A stretch of DNA of 64,000 nt, from NCBI GenBank assembly GCA_041392125.1, contig JAWKMR010000012.1, positions 21,480 through 85,479 of the forward strand. The letters are read 5' to 3'. The position numbers and the translations under genes were made by a program. The stretch is from Halomarinibacterium sp041392125. GTDB lineage: Bacteria > Bacteroidota > Bacteroidia > Flavobacteriales > Flavobacteriaceae. The notes under the pieces are model-generated. The model saw nothing but the letters and a program-made list of their open reading frames with translations, was not told where the DNA came from and did not search any database. Shown here piece by piece: positions 25,941 through 35,129 of this stretch (the first letter of the stretch is position 1; each line of letters begins with the position of its first letter).

Positions 25941-26690
25941 ATGAAGGTGAAAACTATTTTGGTTTCCCAACCAGAACCTAAAGTTGAGAACTCTCCCTAT
26001 TTCGATTTAATAGAGAAACAAAAAGTTAAAATAGACTTTAGGCCTTTTATCCACGTGGAAGGAGTTTCAAGTAAGGATGTTCGGGTTCAGAAAATTGATC
26101 TTACCCAATTTAGTGCTATTATTTTAACCAGCAGAAACTCTGTAGATCATTTTTTCAGAATTGCAGAAGAACTTCGTTTTAAGGTACCAGATACCATGAA
26201 ATATTTTTGCCAAAGTGAAGCCGTGGCATTTTATCTTCAGAAATATGTGGTGTATAGAAAACGAAAAATATATGTAGGGAAAAGCAGCTTTACTGAACTT
26301 TCTCCCCTCATTAAAAAATATAAAAACGAAAAGTTTTTACTCCCCTCTTCAGATAAATTGAAACCTGAAGCACCACTTGTATTAAATGAGCTTGGAGTGG
26401 ACTGGAAGCAGGGTATTTTTTATAAAACAGTAATCAGTGATCTTTCCGATTTAAGGGATGTGTATTACGATATTTTAGTATTTTTCAGCCCTAGCGGAAT
26501 TCAATCATTATTGACCAATTTCCCCGATTTTAAACAAAACGAAACCCGTATCGCTGTATTTGGAAACACCACTATAAAAGCAGCTACAGATAATGGGTTG
26601 CGAGTAGATATTAAAGCGCCAACACCCGAAACTCCTTCTATGACCATGGCATTGGAAAAATACATTAAAGAAGTGAACGGGAAAAAATAA
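25941..26690 (+). CDS. hemD: Uroporphyrinogen-III synthase
   Basis: Closes hydroxymethylbilane to uroporphyrinogen III in heme synthesis. 249 residues; sequence conservation in this family is low, but the features fit: KTILVSQPEPK at the start, the AIILTSRNSVDHFFRI segment near 55-70 (first-domain TS-x-N/S-V motif), VFFSPSGIQSLL near 175, and RIAVFGNTTIKAATDNGL near 195-212. The second gene after DUF4271, followed by a strong terminator. Confidence 0.88.
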   Translation: MKVKTILVSQPEPKVENSPYFDLIEKQKVKIDFRPFIHVEGVSSKDVRVQKIDLTQFSAIILTSRNSVDHFFRIAEELRFKVPDTMKYFCQSEAVAFYLQKYVVYRKRKIYVGKSSFTELSPLIKKYKNEKFLLPSSDKLKPEAPLVLNELGVDWKQGIFYKTVISDLSDLRDVYYDILVFFSPSGIQSLLTNFPDFKQNETRIAVFGNTTIKAATDNGLRVDIKAPTPETPSMTMALEKYIKEVNGKK

Positions 26691-26708
26691 TCACTACCCT
26701 AATAATAA

Positions 26709-26738
26709 AAAAAGGGTTGCCTATGGCAACCCTTTTTC
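26709..26738. terminator. Bidirectional Rho-independent terminator between hemD and pckA
   Basis: Perfect 11-bp stem AAAGGGTTGCC / GGCAACCCTTT with a 3-nt loop TAT. An A-run precedes it and a T-run follows, so it works for both converging genes. Confidence 0.93.
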
Positions 26739-26756
26739 TTTTGAATACTTATCAAC

Positions 26757-28364
26757 TTAAACCAACGGTCCTCCTTTAAGGATTTCCTCGCTGGCAAATT
26801 CTTCAAACTTTTTAAAGTTTTCCTTAAAAGAATTGGCTAATTTATTGGCAGTTTTATAATAGCCTTCATCATTTTTCCAAGTTTGTCGCGGACTCAACAC
26901 ATCGGTTGGAACATTAGGACATACTCTGGGTTGTTGTACGCCAAACACCGAATGAATATGATAATTGTCTTTATTGGCTGCTTCCAAAGACCCGTCTAAA
27001 GCCGCTGTAATCATGGCTCGTGTATATTTTAATTTCATTCGATTTCCTATTCCGTAAGGACCACCTGTCCATCCTGTGTTTACCAACCAAACATGAACTC
27101 CAGCTTCCTGCATTTTTTGGCTTAACATTTCGGCATATTCCGTAGGGTGTAAAGGCATAAAAGGTGCTCCAAAGCATGCTGAAAAACTAGGAACAGGCTC
27201 TGTTATCCCTGCTTCTGTTCCGGCTACTTTTGCTGTATATCCACTAATAAAATGATAGGCTGCTTGTCCTGGAGTAAGTTTTGAAATTGGAGGCAATACT
27301 CCAAAAGCATCGGCCGTTAAAAAGAATATATTTTTGGGGTTCCTCCCTATGGAAGGTACTTGAATATTATCAATATGTTCAATAGGATAACTCACCCTAG
27401 TATTTTGTGTGATAGAAATATCGGCAAAATCTACCTCGCCGTGTTCATCCATAATTACATTTTCCAAAATAGCTCCGGGCTTGATAGCACGATAAATATC
27501 GGGTTCGTTTTCTTCTGAAAGATTAATGACTTTGGCATAACAACCCCCTTCAAAATTAAAGACGGTATTTTCAGCGGTCCAACCGTGTTCATCATCACCA
27601 ATGAGTTTTCTATCTGGATCTGCAGAAAGTGTGGTTTTTCCGGTACCCGAAAGTCCAAAGAAAATAGCCGTTTCCCCATCTTCTCCCACATTGGCAGAAC
27701 AGTGCATGGGTAATGTATTTTTGAATACCGGTAAAATAAAGTTGAGGGCCGAGAAAATTCCTTTTTTAATCTCCCCGGTATAACCAGTTCCCCCAATAAG
27801 CGCAATTTTTTTGGTAAAGTTTAAAATAGCAAAATTGTGTTGTCTTGTGCCATCACGATCGGGAATTGCCATAAACCCGGGTGCATTTACAATTAACCAT
27901 TCCGGAGAAAAATCTTTTAATTCCGATTCATCTGGCCTTAAAAACATATTGTAAGCAAACATATTACTCCAGGGATATTCTGTAATGACACGAATATTTA
28001 GGCGGTAGTTTTCATCGGCACATGCATAACTGTCCCTTACATATATCTCTTTCCCCGATAGGTATTCTACCACTCGATCATAGAGTGCATCAAAGGTGTT
28101 GGGTTCAAAAGGAATATTTACTTTTCCCCACCAAACGCGATCTTGGGTAATTTCATCTTTTACAATAAATCGATCTTGAGGAGATCTTCCGGTAAATTCT
28201 CCGGTGTTTACTGCAAGTGCTCCTGAATTAGCTTCTTTACCTTGATTTTTTTGAAGTGTTTCCTCGTGAAGTTCCTGTGAAGAAAGTTGGTATTTTACTG
28301 TTGCATCCTTGATTCCGTAAGCTTCTATCGAAATCGTTTTCGTAGCGTGGCCGTTATCTACCAT
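26757..28364 (-). CDS. pckA: Phosphoenolpyruvate carboxykinase (ATP)
   Basis: Gluconeogenic enzyme that converts oxaloacetate and ATP to PEP. 535 residues. The ATP-specific P-loop GLSGTGKTTLSADP is near 240-253, the metal/substrate motif IGDDEHGW near 262, FEGGCYAK near 275, and the GYTAKVAGTEAG block near 375. GEFTGRSPQDRFIV near residue 55 binds oxaloacetate. Standard length and single-gene unit; ATP rather than GTP type is clear from the motifs. Confidence 0.97.
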   Translation of the reverse strand: MVDNGHATKTISIEAYGIKDATVKYQLSSQELHEETLQKNQGKEANSGALAVNTGEFTGRSPQDRFIVKDEITQDRVWWGKVNIPFEPNTFDALYDRVVEYLSGKEIYVRDSYACADENYRLNIRVITEYPWSNMFAYNMFLRPDESELKDFSPEWLIVNAPGFMAIPDRDGTRQHNFAILNFTKKIALIGGTGYTGEIKKGIFSALNFILPVFKNTLPMHCSANVGEDGETAIFFGLSGTGKTTLSADPDRKLIGDDEHGWTAENTVFNFEGGCYAKVINLSEENEPDIYRAIKPGAILENVIMDEHGEVDFADISITQNTRVSYPIEHIDNIQVPSIGRNPKNIFFLTADAFGVLPPISKLTPGQAAYHFISGYTAKVAGTEAGITEPVPSFSACFGAPFMPLHPTEYAEMLSQKMQEAGVHVWLVNTGWTGGPYGIGNRMKLKYTRAMITAALDGSLEAANKDNYHIHSVFGVQQPRVCPNVPTDVLSPRQTWKNDEGYYKTANKLANSFKENFKKFEEFASEEILKGGPLV

Positions 28365-28437
28365 AATATCGGTTTTGTTGTGAGTGCAAAAATAAAAAAA
28401 CCAATTGGGATAAATCCCTAAAAAGAAAAAATTATCT

Positions 28438-28830
28438 TCACTTTAACTTCATAATTCCGTAACACCATCGAAGCCAACCTATCATAAACAGTAACCCACC
28501 CAGCGGTGTTATTGGACCTAAAAAAGTAACATTAAAGGACCATTGACTCTTTAATGATAATATGTAAATAGACCCCGAAAAGAAAAGAATTCCTACCATA
28601 AAAAACCAAAAAACCCACCATTTTGTACTTTCTGAAATTCTTGGAGCAAAGCCTAAAATAACTAAGGCCAATACGTGATACATTTGGTAACGCACCCCTG
28701 TCTCAAAACTAGCTACGGAAGCTGCATCCACCAGTTTTTTTAATCCGTGCGCTCCAAAGGCACCCATAGCTATTGTAATCGCTCCCAGTAAGGTAGCTGT
28801 AACCAATATTTTTTTGTTAAAATTATTCAT
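28438..28830 (-). CDS. DUF423 small membrane protein
   Basis: 130 residues with four predicted helices. GAFGAHGLKK near 24-33 and FETGVRYQMYHVLALV near 43-58 are the DUF423 signature. Function unknown. The ATG at 28828-28830 fits the family's usual short N-terminus; an ATG 15 bp further upstream is also possible. Divergent from the saccharopine dehydrogenase-like gene. Confidence 0.85.
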   Translation of the reverse strand: MNNFNKKILVTATLLGAITIAMGAFGAHGLKKLVDAASVASFETGVRYQMYHVLALVILGFAPRISESTKWWVFWFFMVGILFFSGSIYILSLKSQWSFNVTFLGPITPLGGLLFMIGWLRWCYGIMKLK

Positions 28831-28900
28831 ACGTTCCCGTTCCATTTTAGTACTTTCGCTTTGCTATTAAAGCGTTTCAAATTTACGAAAAACCAACGGG

Positions 28901-30271
28901 ATGCGTCACATTTTAATTATAGGAGCAGGTCGCTCTGCCACCAGTTTAATTCAATATTTGCTTAACAAGTCTACTTCTGAAAATCTCTTTATTACTATAG
29001 GAGACCTTTCCGAAGAAAGCGCCCAAAAATTTACCCAAGGGCACCCCAATGCAAAAGGGATTCAATTCGATGTGTTTAATGAACAACAACGTTCTGAAGT
29101 TATTCAGCAAAACGATTTAATTATTTCCATGCTTCCAGCCCATTTCCATATGGAAGCTGCTAAAGATTGCTTGAAATATGGCAAACACATGGTGACTGCT
29201 TCCTACGTAAGTAAAGAAATGCAGGCCATTGACGACGCTGTAAAAGAAAAGGGATTGGTTTTTATGAATGAAATAGGGGTTGATCCCGGTATTGACCACA
29301 TGAGCGCTATGAAAGTGATTGATGACATTCGTGGCCAAGGGGGAAAAATGTTGCTGTTTGAATCCTTTACGGGCGGATTGATTGCCCCTGAAAGCGATGA
29401 CAACCTTTGGCATTATAAATTTACTTGGAATCCTAGAAATGTGGTATTAGCCGGACAGGGTGGCGCTGCGGAATTTATTCAAGAAGGAACGTATAAATAT
29501 ATCCCTTACCATCGATTGTTCCGAAGAACCGAATTTATGGATATTGAAGGCTACGGAAGATTTGAAGCCTACGCCAATAGAAATTCTTTAAAATACCGTA
29601 GCATTTATGGATTGGATGACATCCTTACTCTGTATCGCGGCACCATGCGCCATGTAGGTTTTAGCAAGGCATGGAATATGTTTGTGCAATTGGGCATGAC
29701 CGATGACAGCTATACCATCCCGAATTCTGAAAATTTATCGTATCGTGCCTTTGTGAATTTATTTTTACCCTATTCACCCACCGATTCCGTAGAGTTGAAA
29801 ATGCGTCATAATTTAAAAATAGACCAAGACGATGTTATGTGGGATAAATTGGAAGAGTTGGATTTATTCAATTCGAATAAATTTATCGGAATTAAAAATG
29901 CCACGCCCGCACAAGCACTTCAGAAAATATTAATGGATAAATGGACTTTGAAGCCGGACGACAAAGATATGATTGTAATGTATCATAAGTTTGGGTATGA
30001 AGTACATGGCGAGAAAAAACAGATTGATAGTAGTATGGTATTGATTGGTGAAGACCAAACTTACACGGCTATGGCTAAAACCGTGGGATTGCCTGTAGCC
30101 ATTGCTGCCTTAAAAATTCTGAATAAAGAAATTACTACTCCCGGTGTGCAAATTCCTATAACCAAAGAAGTATATACACCTATTTTAGAAGAACTCGAAA
30201 CCTTCGGAATCACATTTAACGAAAAACACCTTCCGTATATGGGATACAACCCCAACAACGTACACGCATAA
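28901..30271 (+). CDS. Saccharopine dehydrogenase-family oxidoreductase
   Basis: 456 residues with N-terminal Rossmann motif ILIIGAGRSATSLI (4-17), then MLPAHFH, the EIGVDPGIDHM block near 124-134 and GGLIAPESDDN near 155, all typical of saccharopine reductase-type enzymes. The reaction would join or split glutamate and aminoadipate semialdehyde in lysine metabolism. Lysine breakdown through this enzyme and glutaryl-CoA dehydrogenase (5.4 kb) is possible. Single gene with its own terminator. Confidence 0.87.
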   Translation: MRHILIIGAGRSATSLIQYLLNKSTSENLFITIGDLSEESAQKFTQGHPNAKGIQFDVFNEQQRSEVIQQNDLIISMLPAHFHMEAAKDCLKYGKHMVTASYVSKEMQAIDDAVKEKGLVFMNEIGVDPGIDHMSAMKVIDDIRGQGGKMLLFESFTGGLIAPESDDNLWHYKFTWNPRNVVLAGQGGAAEFIQEGTYKYIPYHRLFRRTEFMDIEGYGRFEAYANRNSLKYRSIYGLDDILTLYRGTMRHVGFSKAWNMFVQLGMTDDSYTIPNSENLSYRAFVNLFLPYSPTDSVELKMRHNLKIDQDDVMWDKLEELDLFNSNKFIGIKNATPAQALQKILMDKWTLKPDDKDMIVMYHKFGYEVHGEKKQIDSSMVLIGEDQTYTAMAKTVGLPVAIAALKILNKEITTPGVQIPITKEVYTPILEELETFGITFNEKHLPYMGYNPNNVHA

Positions 30272-30298
30272 AAAAAGCCGTCGATGGACGGCTTTTTT
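30271..30298. terminator. Bidirectional Rho-independent terminator
   Basis: Perfect stem AAAAAAGCCGTC / GACGGCTTTTTT with 4-nt loop GATG between convergent genes. The left arm begins at the last base of the stop codon. Confidence 0.93.
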
Positions 30299-30316
30299 AT
30301 TCAGTATATTTTTAAC

Positions 30317-31012
30317 TTAATCTCTTCCCAAGAAAATACTCAAGAAATATAATAAAGTTGCCAGCGATCCTAAAGCTGCCACCACGTAGGTTCTAGCAGC
30401 CCATTTTAAGGCATCTTTGGCTCCGGCATATTCTTGCTGTGTCACCACATTATTCGTTTGCAACCAAGCCAATGCTCTGTTACTGGCGTCGTATTCTACG
30501 GGTAAGGTAATAAAAGCAAAAGCCGTGGTCGCCGCAAAAAGTAAAATACCGAGTAAGAAAACTGTATTTCCTAAGGCTCCCAAAAATCCGGTGGCTGTCA
30601 TCACCAAACCTGCCATAATCACAAAGTTTGATAACTTACTGGCTATTCCAACCGCAGGTACGATGGCCGAACGCATTTTTAACCAGCTATAGGCCGTTGC
30701 ATGTTGTACGGCGTGACCACATTCGTGCGCAGCAACAGCGGCTGCAGCAGCATTGCGTTGCATATAGACCCCTTCACTTAAGTTTACGGTCTTATTGGCC
30801 GGATTGTAGTGATCTGTCAACATACCGGGGGTAGAAATTACCTGAACGTCTGTAATGCCATTATCGGCGAGCATTTTCTCGGCAATTTCTTTACCACTCA
30901 TTCCATTTTGTAAGTGAACTTGTGAATATTTTTTGAATTTACTTTTTAGGCGGTTGCTTACATACATACTCACCAAAAAGATTAAACCTGCTATGATATA
31001 ATATCCCATCAT
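30317..31012 (-). CDS. YugP-type zinc-dependent membrane metallopeptidase
   Basis: 231 residues. An N-terminal helix, then a soluble part with the zinc site HECGHAVQHA near 96-105 (HExxH-like, HECGH), followed by three hydrophobic helices (about 120-175 and 205-228) with EYDASNRALAWL between. This matches the Bacillus YugP/DUF2265 family of membrane peptidases; the substrate is unknown. Monocistronic. Confidence 0.88.
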   Translation of the reverse strand: MMGYYIIAGLIFLVSMYVSNRLKSKFKKYSQVHLQNGMSGKEIAEKMLADNGITDVQVISTPGMLTDHYNPANKTVNLSEGVYMQRNAAAAAVAAHECGHAVQHATAYSWLKMRSAIVPAVGIASKLSNFVIMAGLVMTATGFLGALGNTVFLLGILLFAATTAFAFITLPVEYDASNRALAWLQTNNVVTQQEYAGAKDALKWAARTYVVAALGSLATLLYFLSIFLGRD

Positions 31013-31094
31013 GATTTTTAAAATTTAATAATTAAATAGTACTGCCAATATAGCAAAAAGTTTGCCTAATTGTAGCGACTGTCATTTCGGCAAA

Positions 31095-34000
31095 TTAGCC
31101 TACAATATTGATGATTTTACCCGGCACCACAATAACCTTTTTAGGCGTTCGCCCTTGCAATTGTTCTTGGGTTTTGTCATAGGCCATCACGGCTTCTTCA
31201 AGTTGCACAGGGGTTAAATCGAGAGGTAATTCCATTTTAAAACGCATTTTCCCGTTAAAAGAAACCGGATATTCTTTACTGCTTTCCACCAAATGCTTTG
31301 CTTCAAACTTTGGAAACGGCGCCGTAGCAATACTCTCACTATGTCCTAATTTCTGCCATAATTCCTCCGCAATGTGGGGTGCATACGGTGAAATTAAAAT
31401 TGCTAAAGGTTCTAAAACCTCTCTACTGTTACACTTTTGAGCAGTTAGCTCATTTACGGCAATCATAAAGGTAGAGACCGAAGTATTAAAACTGAAGTTC
31501 TCAATATCTTCTTCTACTTTTTTAATGGTTTTATGCAGGGTTTTTAAGCTGTCTTTATTGGCTGGGTCTTCAGAAACAAAGAATTCTGAAACATCCCCCT
31601 GACCCCCTTCCAAGGGGGAATGGTATAGTTTCCATAATTTTTTAAGGAAACTATGTACCCCGGTAATTCCGGCAGTGCTCCAAGGTTTGGCTTGTTCCAA
31701 CGGTCCTAAAAACATCTCGTACATACGCAACGTATCTGCCCCGTATTGCTCACAAATATCGTCTGGGTTGACCACGTTGTATTTGGATTTAGACATTTTT
31801 TCAACTTCTCGGGAGACTTTGAAAACATCCCCCTGACCCCCTTCAAAGGGGGAATTAATGTCGTAAATTTTACCATTTTCAAGAATGAAAATGGCATCTT
31901 TAAACTCGGGGCGCCAGTTTTTAAAGGCTTCAATGTTCAATTCGTTTTGAAGGTTTACGAAAGAAACATCAGCGTGTACTGATCGATATTTTATAGCTTC
32001 TATTTCTTCTTCACTTAATCCTTGATCAGAATAAAACTTTTTTTCACTTTGAAAAGCAATACTTTCCACTGATGTTTTACGAAAGATTTCAGCTGAAAAA
32101 TAAAGTGGTTTTATTTGTAATTCTTCATGATAAGATTCAAAAACAAAAGCACTCTCCCCTAAAATCATCCCTTGATTAATCAGCTTCTTTACAGGTTCGT
32201 CCACCGGTAAATACCCACGGTCGTGCATAAACTTTGTCCAGAAACGGGTATATAATAAATGCCCAGTAGCGTGCTCACTACCCCCAATGTATAAATCCAC
32301 ATTTCCCCAATACTTCAATGCATCCACATCAGCAAACTCCTTATTGTTGGAAGGATCCATATACCGGAACATATAACAACTGCTTCCTGCCCAACCCGGC
32401 ATGGTGTTTAATTCTAGAGGGTAAACACCATTGTCTTCAGACCCCTCGACTGCGCTCGGGGAGACAAGCTCATTACTAACCACCTTATTGTTTTTTGTAT
32501 CCCACGCCCACACCTCAGCACGGCCTAGCGGGGGTTCACCTTCTTCGGTGGGAAGGTATTTCTCTACTTCGGGAAGCGTTAATGGTAAATGCTCCAGCGC
32601 AATCATTTGTGGCAGTCCATTTTTGTAATACACCGGGAAAGGCTCTCCCCAATACCGCTGACGACTAAACACCGCATCGCGTAAACGATAGTTAATTTTT
32701 CCGGTTCCCTGTCCTTTTTCTTCTAACTTTTCTATAGCTTTTTGGGTGGCTTCGGCATAGTTTAATCCGTTGAGAAAATCGCTGTTGGCAATAATAGTAC
32801 CTGCTTTATCTTCAAAAGGTTCTTCGGAAATATCGATCCCTTCAAAAATATTGGGGATAGGAATATTAAAATGTTTTGCAAAATCGTAATCACGCTGGTC
32901 CCCGCAAGGTACTGCCATCACCGCTCCGGTTCCGTAGCCTGCCAACACATAATCGCCAATCCAAATAGGAATAGGCTTGCCTGTAAATGGATGTTCGGCA
33001 TAGGCTCCTGTAAATACTCCGGAAATAGTTTTTACATCGGCCATACGTTCGCGTTCACTTCGTTTTGCGGTAGCTTCTACATAGGCTTGTACTTCGGCTA
33101 ATTGAGCTTTCGTAGTAATTTGATTCACCAACTCATGCTCAGGAGCCAAGGTCATAAAACTGACCCCAAAAATGGTATCGGGACGGGTGGTAAAGACTTC
33201 AATGGTTGCATTGCTGTCTTTTACATTAAAGCTTACCGAAGCTCCTTTGGAACGACCAATCCAATTGGTTTGCGAATCTTTTAAGGGTTGTGGCCAATCG
33301 ATATTGTTCAATCCATCCAATAAACGCTGTGCATAGGCGGTGATCCGCATACTCCATTGTTTCATCTTTTTGCGGATAACAGGATAGCCACCACGTTCAG
33401 AAACCCCATTCACGATTTCGTCATTGGCCAATACAGTCCCCAATTGCGGACACCAATTGACTTCAGTTTCGGCAAGATAGGTAAGGCGGTATTTTAATAA
33501 AATGCGTTGTTTTTCTTCGGAAGTGAATGCATTCCAATCGGTTGCTGAAAAGGTTTCGATATCATCATCACAAGCTGCATTTACATTAGAATTTCCTTCC
33601 GAAGTAAATATCCTTTCTAATTCAACAATTGGTTTCGCTTTATCATCCGTTTTGTCATACCAACTTTCAAACAACTGAATGAAAATCCACTGTGTCCATT
33701 TATAATAATGAGGGTCGCTGGTGCGTACTTCTCGGCTCCAATCGAAACTGAACCCAATTTTATCTAGTTGTTCACGGTAACGCACAATATTTTCTTCGGT
33801 GGTTTTACGTGGGTGTTGCCCGGTTTGTATGGCATACTGCTCGGCGGGTAAGCCAAAACTATCGTAGCCTTGCGGGTGCAACACATTAAACCCTTTATGA
33901 CGCTTGTAACGTGCATAAATATCACTAGCAATATACCCTAACGGATGTCCCACGTGTAAACCTGCACCCGAAGGATAGGGAAACATATCCAATACATAAT

Positions 34001-34100
34001 ATTTGGGCTTTTCGCTTTGGTTTTCAGCTTTAAACGTTTGGTTTTTTGCCCAATACTGCTGCCATTTGGCTTCGATATCGTTAAAATGATACTTGCTCAT
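31095..34100 (-). CDS. leuS: Leucyl-tRNA synthetase carrying three in-frame repeat insertions
   Basis: Class Ia synthetase, 1001 residues from the ATG at 34098-34100 (an in-frame start 27 bp further upstream adds residues foreign to the family). HIGH motif HVGH is at 49-52; the CP1 editing domain (TRPDTIFGVSFM) near 310 and KMSKSKYN near 763 are intact. E. coli LeuRS has 860 residues. Three short palindrome-coded peptides appear: SPSAVEGS near 546, SPFEGGQGDV near 749 only a few residues before KMSKS, and SPLEGGQGDV near 827. All keep frame and avoid the catalytic motifs. The gene should be functional as the only leuS seen. Confidence 0.96.
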   Translation of the reverse strand: MSKYHFNDIEAKWQQYWAKNQTFKAENQSEKPKYYVLDMFPYPSGAGLHVGHPLGYIASDIYARYKRHKGFNVLHPQGYDSFGLPAEQYAIQTGQHPRKTTEENIVRYREQLDKIGFSFDWSREVRTSDPHYYKWTQWIFIQLFESWYDKTDDKAKPIVELERIFTSEGNSNVNAACDDDIETFSATDWNAFTSEEKQRILLKYRLTYLAETEVNWCPQLGTVLANDEIVNGVSERGGYPVIRKKMKQWSMRITAYAQRLLDGLNNIDWPQPLKDSQTNWIGRSKGASVSFNVKDSNATIEVFTTRPDTIFGVSFMTLAPEHELVNQITTKAQLAEVQAYVEATAKRSERERMADVKTISGVFTGAYAEHPFTGKPIPIWIGDYVLAGYGTGAVMAVPCGDQRDYDFAKHFNIPIPNIFEGIDISEEPFEDKAGTIIANSDFLNGLNYAEATQKAIEKLEEKGQGTGKINYRLRDAVFSRQRYWGEPFPVYYKNGLPQMIALEHLPLTLPEVEKYLPTEEGEPPLGRAEVWAWDTKNNKVVSNELVSPSAVEGSEDNGVYPLELNTMPGWAGSSCYMFRYMDPSNNKEFADVDALKYWGNVDLYIGGSEHATGHLLYTRFWTKFMHDRGYLPVDEPVKKLINQGMILGESAFVFESYHEELQIKPLYFSAEIFRKTSVESIAFQSEKKFYSDQGLSEEEIEAIKYRSVHADVSFVNLQNELNIEAFKNWRPEFKDAIFILENGKIYDINSPFEGGQGDVFKVSREVEKMSKSKYNVVNPDDICEQYGADTLRMYEMFLGPLEQAKPWSTAGITGVHSFLKKLWKLYHSPLEGGQGDVSEFFVSEDPANKDSLKTLHKTIKKVEEDIENFSFNTSVSTFMIAVNELTAQKCNSREVLEPLAILISPYAPHIAEELWQKLGHSESIATAPFPKFEAKHLVESSKEYPVSFNGKMRFKMELPLDLTPVQLEEAVMAYDKTQEQLQGRTPKKVIVVPGKIINIVG
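31591..31621 (-). repeat. Intragenic palindromic repeat family A, copy 1 (in leuS)
   Basis: 31-bp element with the perfect inverted repeat CCCCCTT CC AAGGGGG (31603-31618). On the coding strand it encodes SPLEGGQGDV. It differs from copy 2 at one position only, and is much more GC-rich than the surrounding gene. Confidence 0.88.
31825..31855 (-). repeat. Intragenic palindromic repeat family A, copy 2 (in leuS)
   Basis: 31-bp element, 30 of 31 positions identical to copy 1, read in the same frame as SPFEGGQGDV. The inverted repeat lies at 31837-31852. It ends 8 codons before the KMSKS signature. Confidence 0.88.
32437..32467 (-). repeat. Intragenic repeat family B (in leuS)
   Basis: GC-rich element centred on CCCCGAGCGCAGTCGAGGGG (coding strand, 32442-32461), encoding SPSAVEGS. 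It resembles the GAGCGCAGTCGA-type dispersed repeats I recall from Bacteroidota intergenic regions. Only one copy in this window, so family status rests on that recollection. Confidence 0.65.
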
Positions 34101-34166
34101 GCGTTCTGTGTCAAAAAGAAAGGGCAAATTTAAGATTTCTTACTCGAAGTTGACTCCTAAAATCTT

Positions 34167-35027
34167 TTAAAAAGTGGGATGTAAAAGCTTTCCTGAATAC
34201 AATACCCATATCATAGAAAGAATAGCCGAGAGGTTCATGGCAATCCCAAATAACTTCATTTGAAAAACAGAATAGGGTTTATCTTTAAAAAGCCAAAAGG
34301 TGTCTAATAATAACCAGACACTAAAAATTGTTAAGAACCCGCCAAGAATATAATCTTCAAACCAAAAAAACAAGACATAAATTTCTACAAACACTAAAAA
34401 AAGCATAAGAATTTTGGATTTTTTTCTACCTAAAAGTGCGGCAGTAGTTCTTTTTTTTGAAAGTAAGTCCGGCTCAATATCCATAATTTCTCCGGCTATA
34501 TGTGCCTGAAATGCAAAAAAAGACAAATACCATATCGTTTGCCAAGGGAGGCTTGGCAAATTATTCAATACCACACTAAAAAAAGCAACAAACACATATC
34601 CTGTTTGAATAAAAATTTCGAAAGGAGGTCGTTCTTTAAATCGGAAGGGTTTAAAATTGTAAATGATATTTATCACGACCATAAAAAGTAATAGTAGCAA
34701 CATTTTCCATCCTGAAACAAAAGAAAAATAAAGGATAAAAGGAAGTATAATGAATGTAACTTTTACAGGCAAATACTTTAATTGTTCTTGGGTATATTTT
34801 GCCCCAAAAAGATAATTGCCTTTCCGTTCATTCACTGCATCTGACGCAACATCATTATAGTCGTTTAATCCATACACTAAATAGTTTAATGGAAAAGTAA
34901 CAAAGAATAAGCCTATCCAAAAAAGCGGTTCTTTCCAAAAATTATCCAGAAATCCTAAAGGAACTAAGTAAATCCATATAGTTGGGAACCATAAACCTGG
35001 GCGAGAGATTTTTAAATCTTTAAGCAT
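34167..35027 (-). CDS. UbiA-family prenyltransferase
   Basis: 286-residue polytopic membrane enzyme with eight to nine helices. The two Asp-rich prenyl-diphosphate sites are NDYNDVASDAVNERKGN near 81-97 and DIEPDLLSKKRT near 183-194. It transfers a prenyl chain to an acceptor that cannot be told from sequence: quinone ring, or glycerophosphate ether lipid given the GGGP synthase at 58.5 kb. The start is the ATG at 35025-35027; the TTG at 35040-35042 belongs to the promoter element. Confidence 0.85.
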   Translation of the reverse strand: MLKDLKISRPGLWFPTIWIYLVPLGFLDNFWKEPLFWIGLFFVTFPLNYLVYGLNDYNDVASDAVNERKGNYLFGAKYTQEQLKYLPVKVTFIILPFILYFSFVSGWKMLLLLLFMVVINIIYNFKPFRFKERPPFEIFIQTGYVFVAFFSVVLNNLPSLPWQTIWYLSFFAFQAHIAGEIMDIEPDLLSKKRTTAALLGRKKSKILMLFLVFVEIYVLFFWFEDYILGGFLTIFSVWLLLDTFWLFKDKPYSVFQMKLFGIAMNLSAILSMIWVLYSGKLLHPTF

Positions 35028-35039
35028 ATTTAGAAAATA

Positions 35040-35047
35040 CAAAGTTA
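35040..35047 (-). promoter_or_regulatory. -7 promoter element of the UbiA-family gene
   Basis: Minus-strand TAACTTTG, full TAnnTTTG match, 12 bp before the chosen ATG. Confidence 0.6.
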
Positions 35048-35129
35048 GGATAAGATTGTGGAAACTTTAAGCGTTATTATGTATTAGGTACAAAAAACCT
35101 TGTATTTTTACATCGAAATAAAAACCCCT

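Noticed and set aside
31591..31855. Two near-identical palindromic repeats considered as a CRISPR fragment
   Set aside because: Only two copies 203 bp apart, inside and in frame with leuS, no spacers of regular length and no cas genes.
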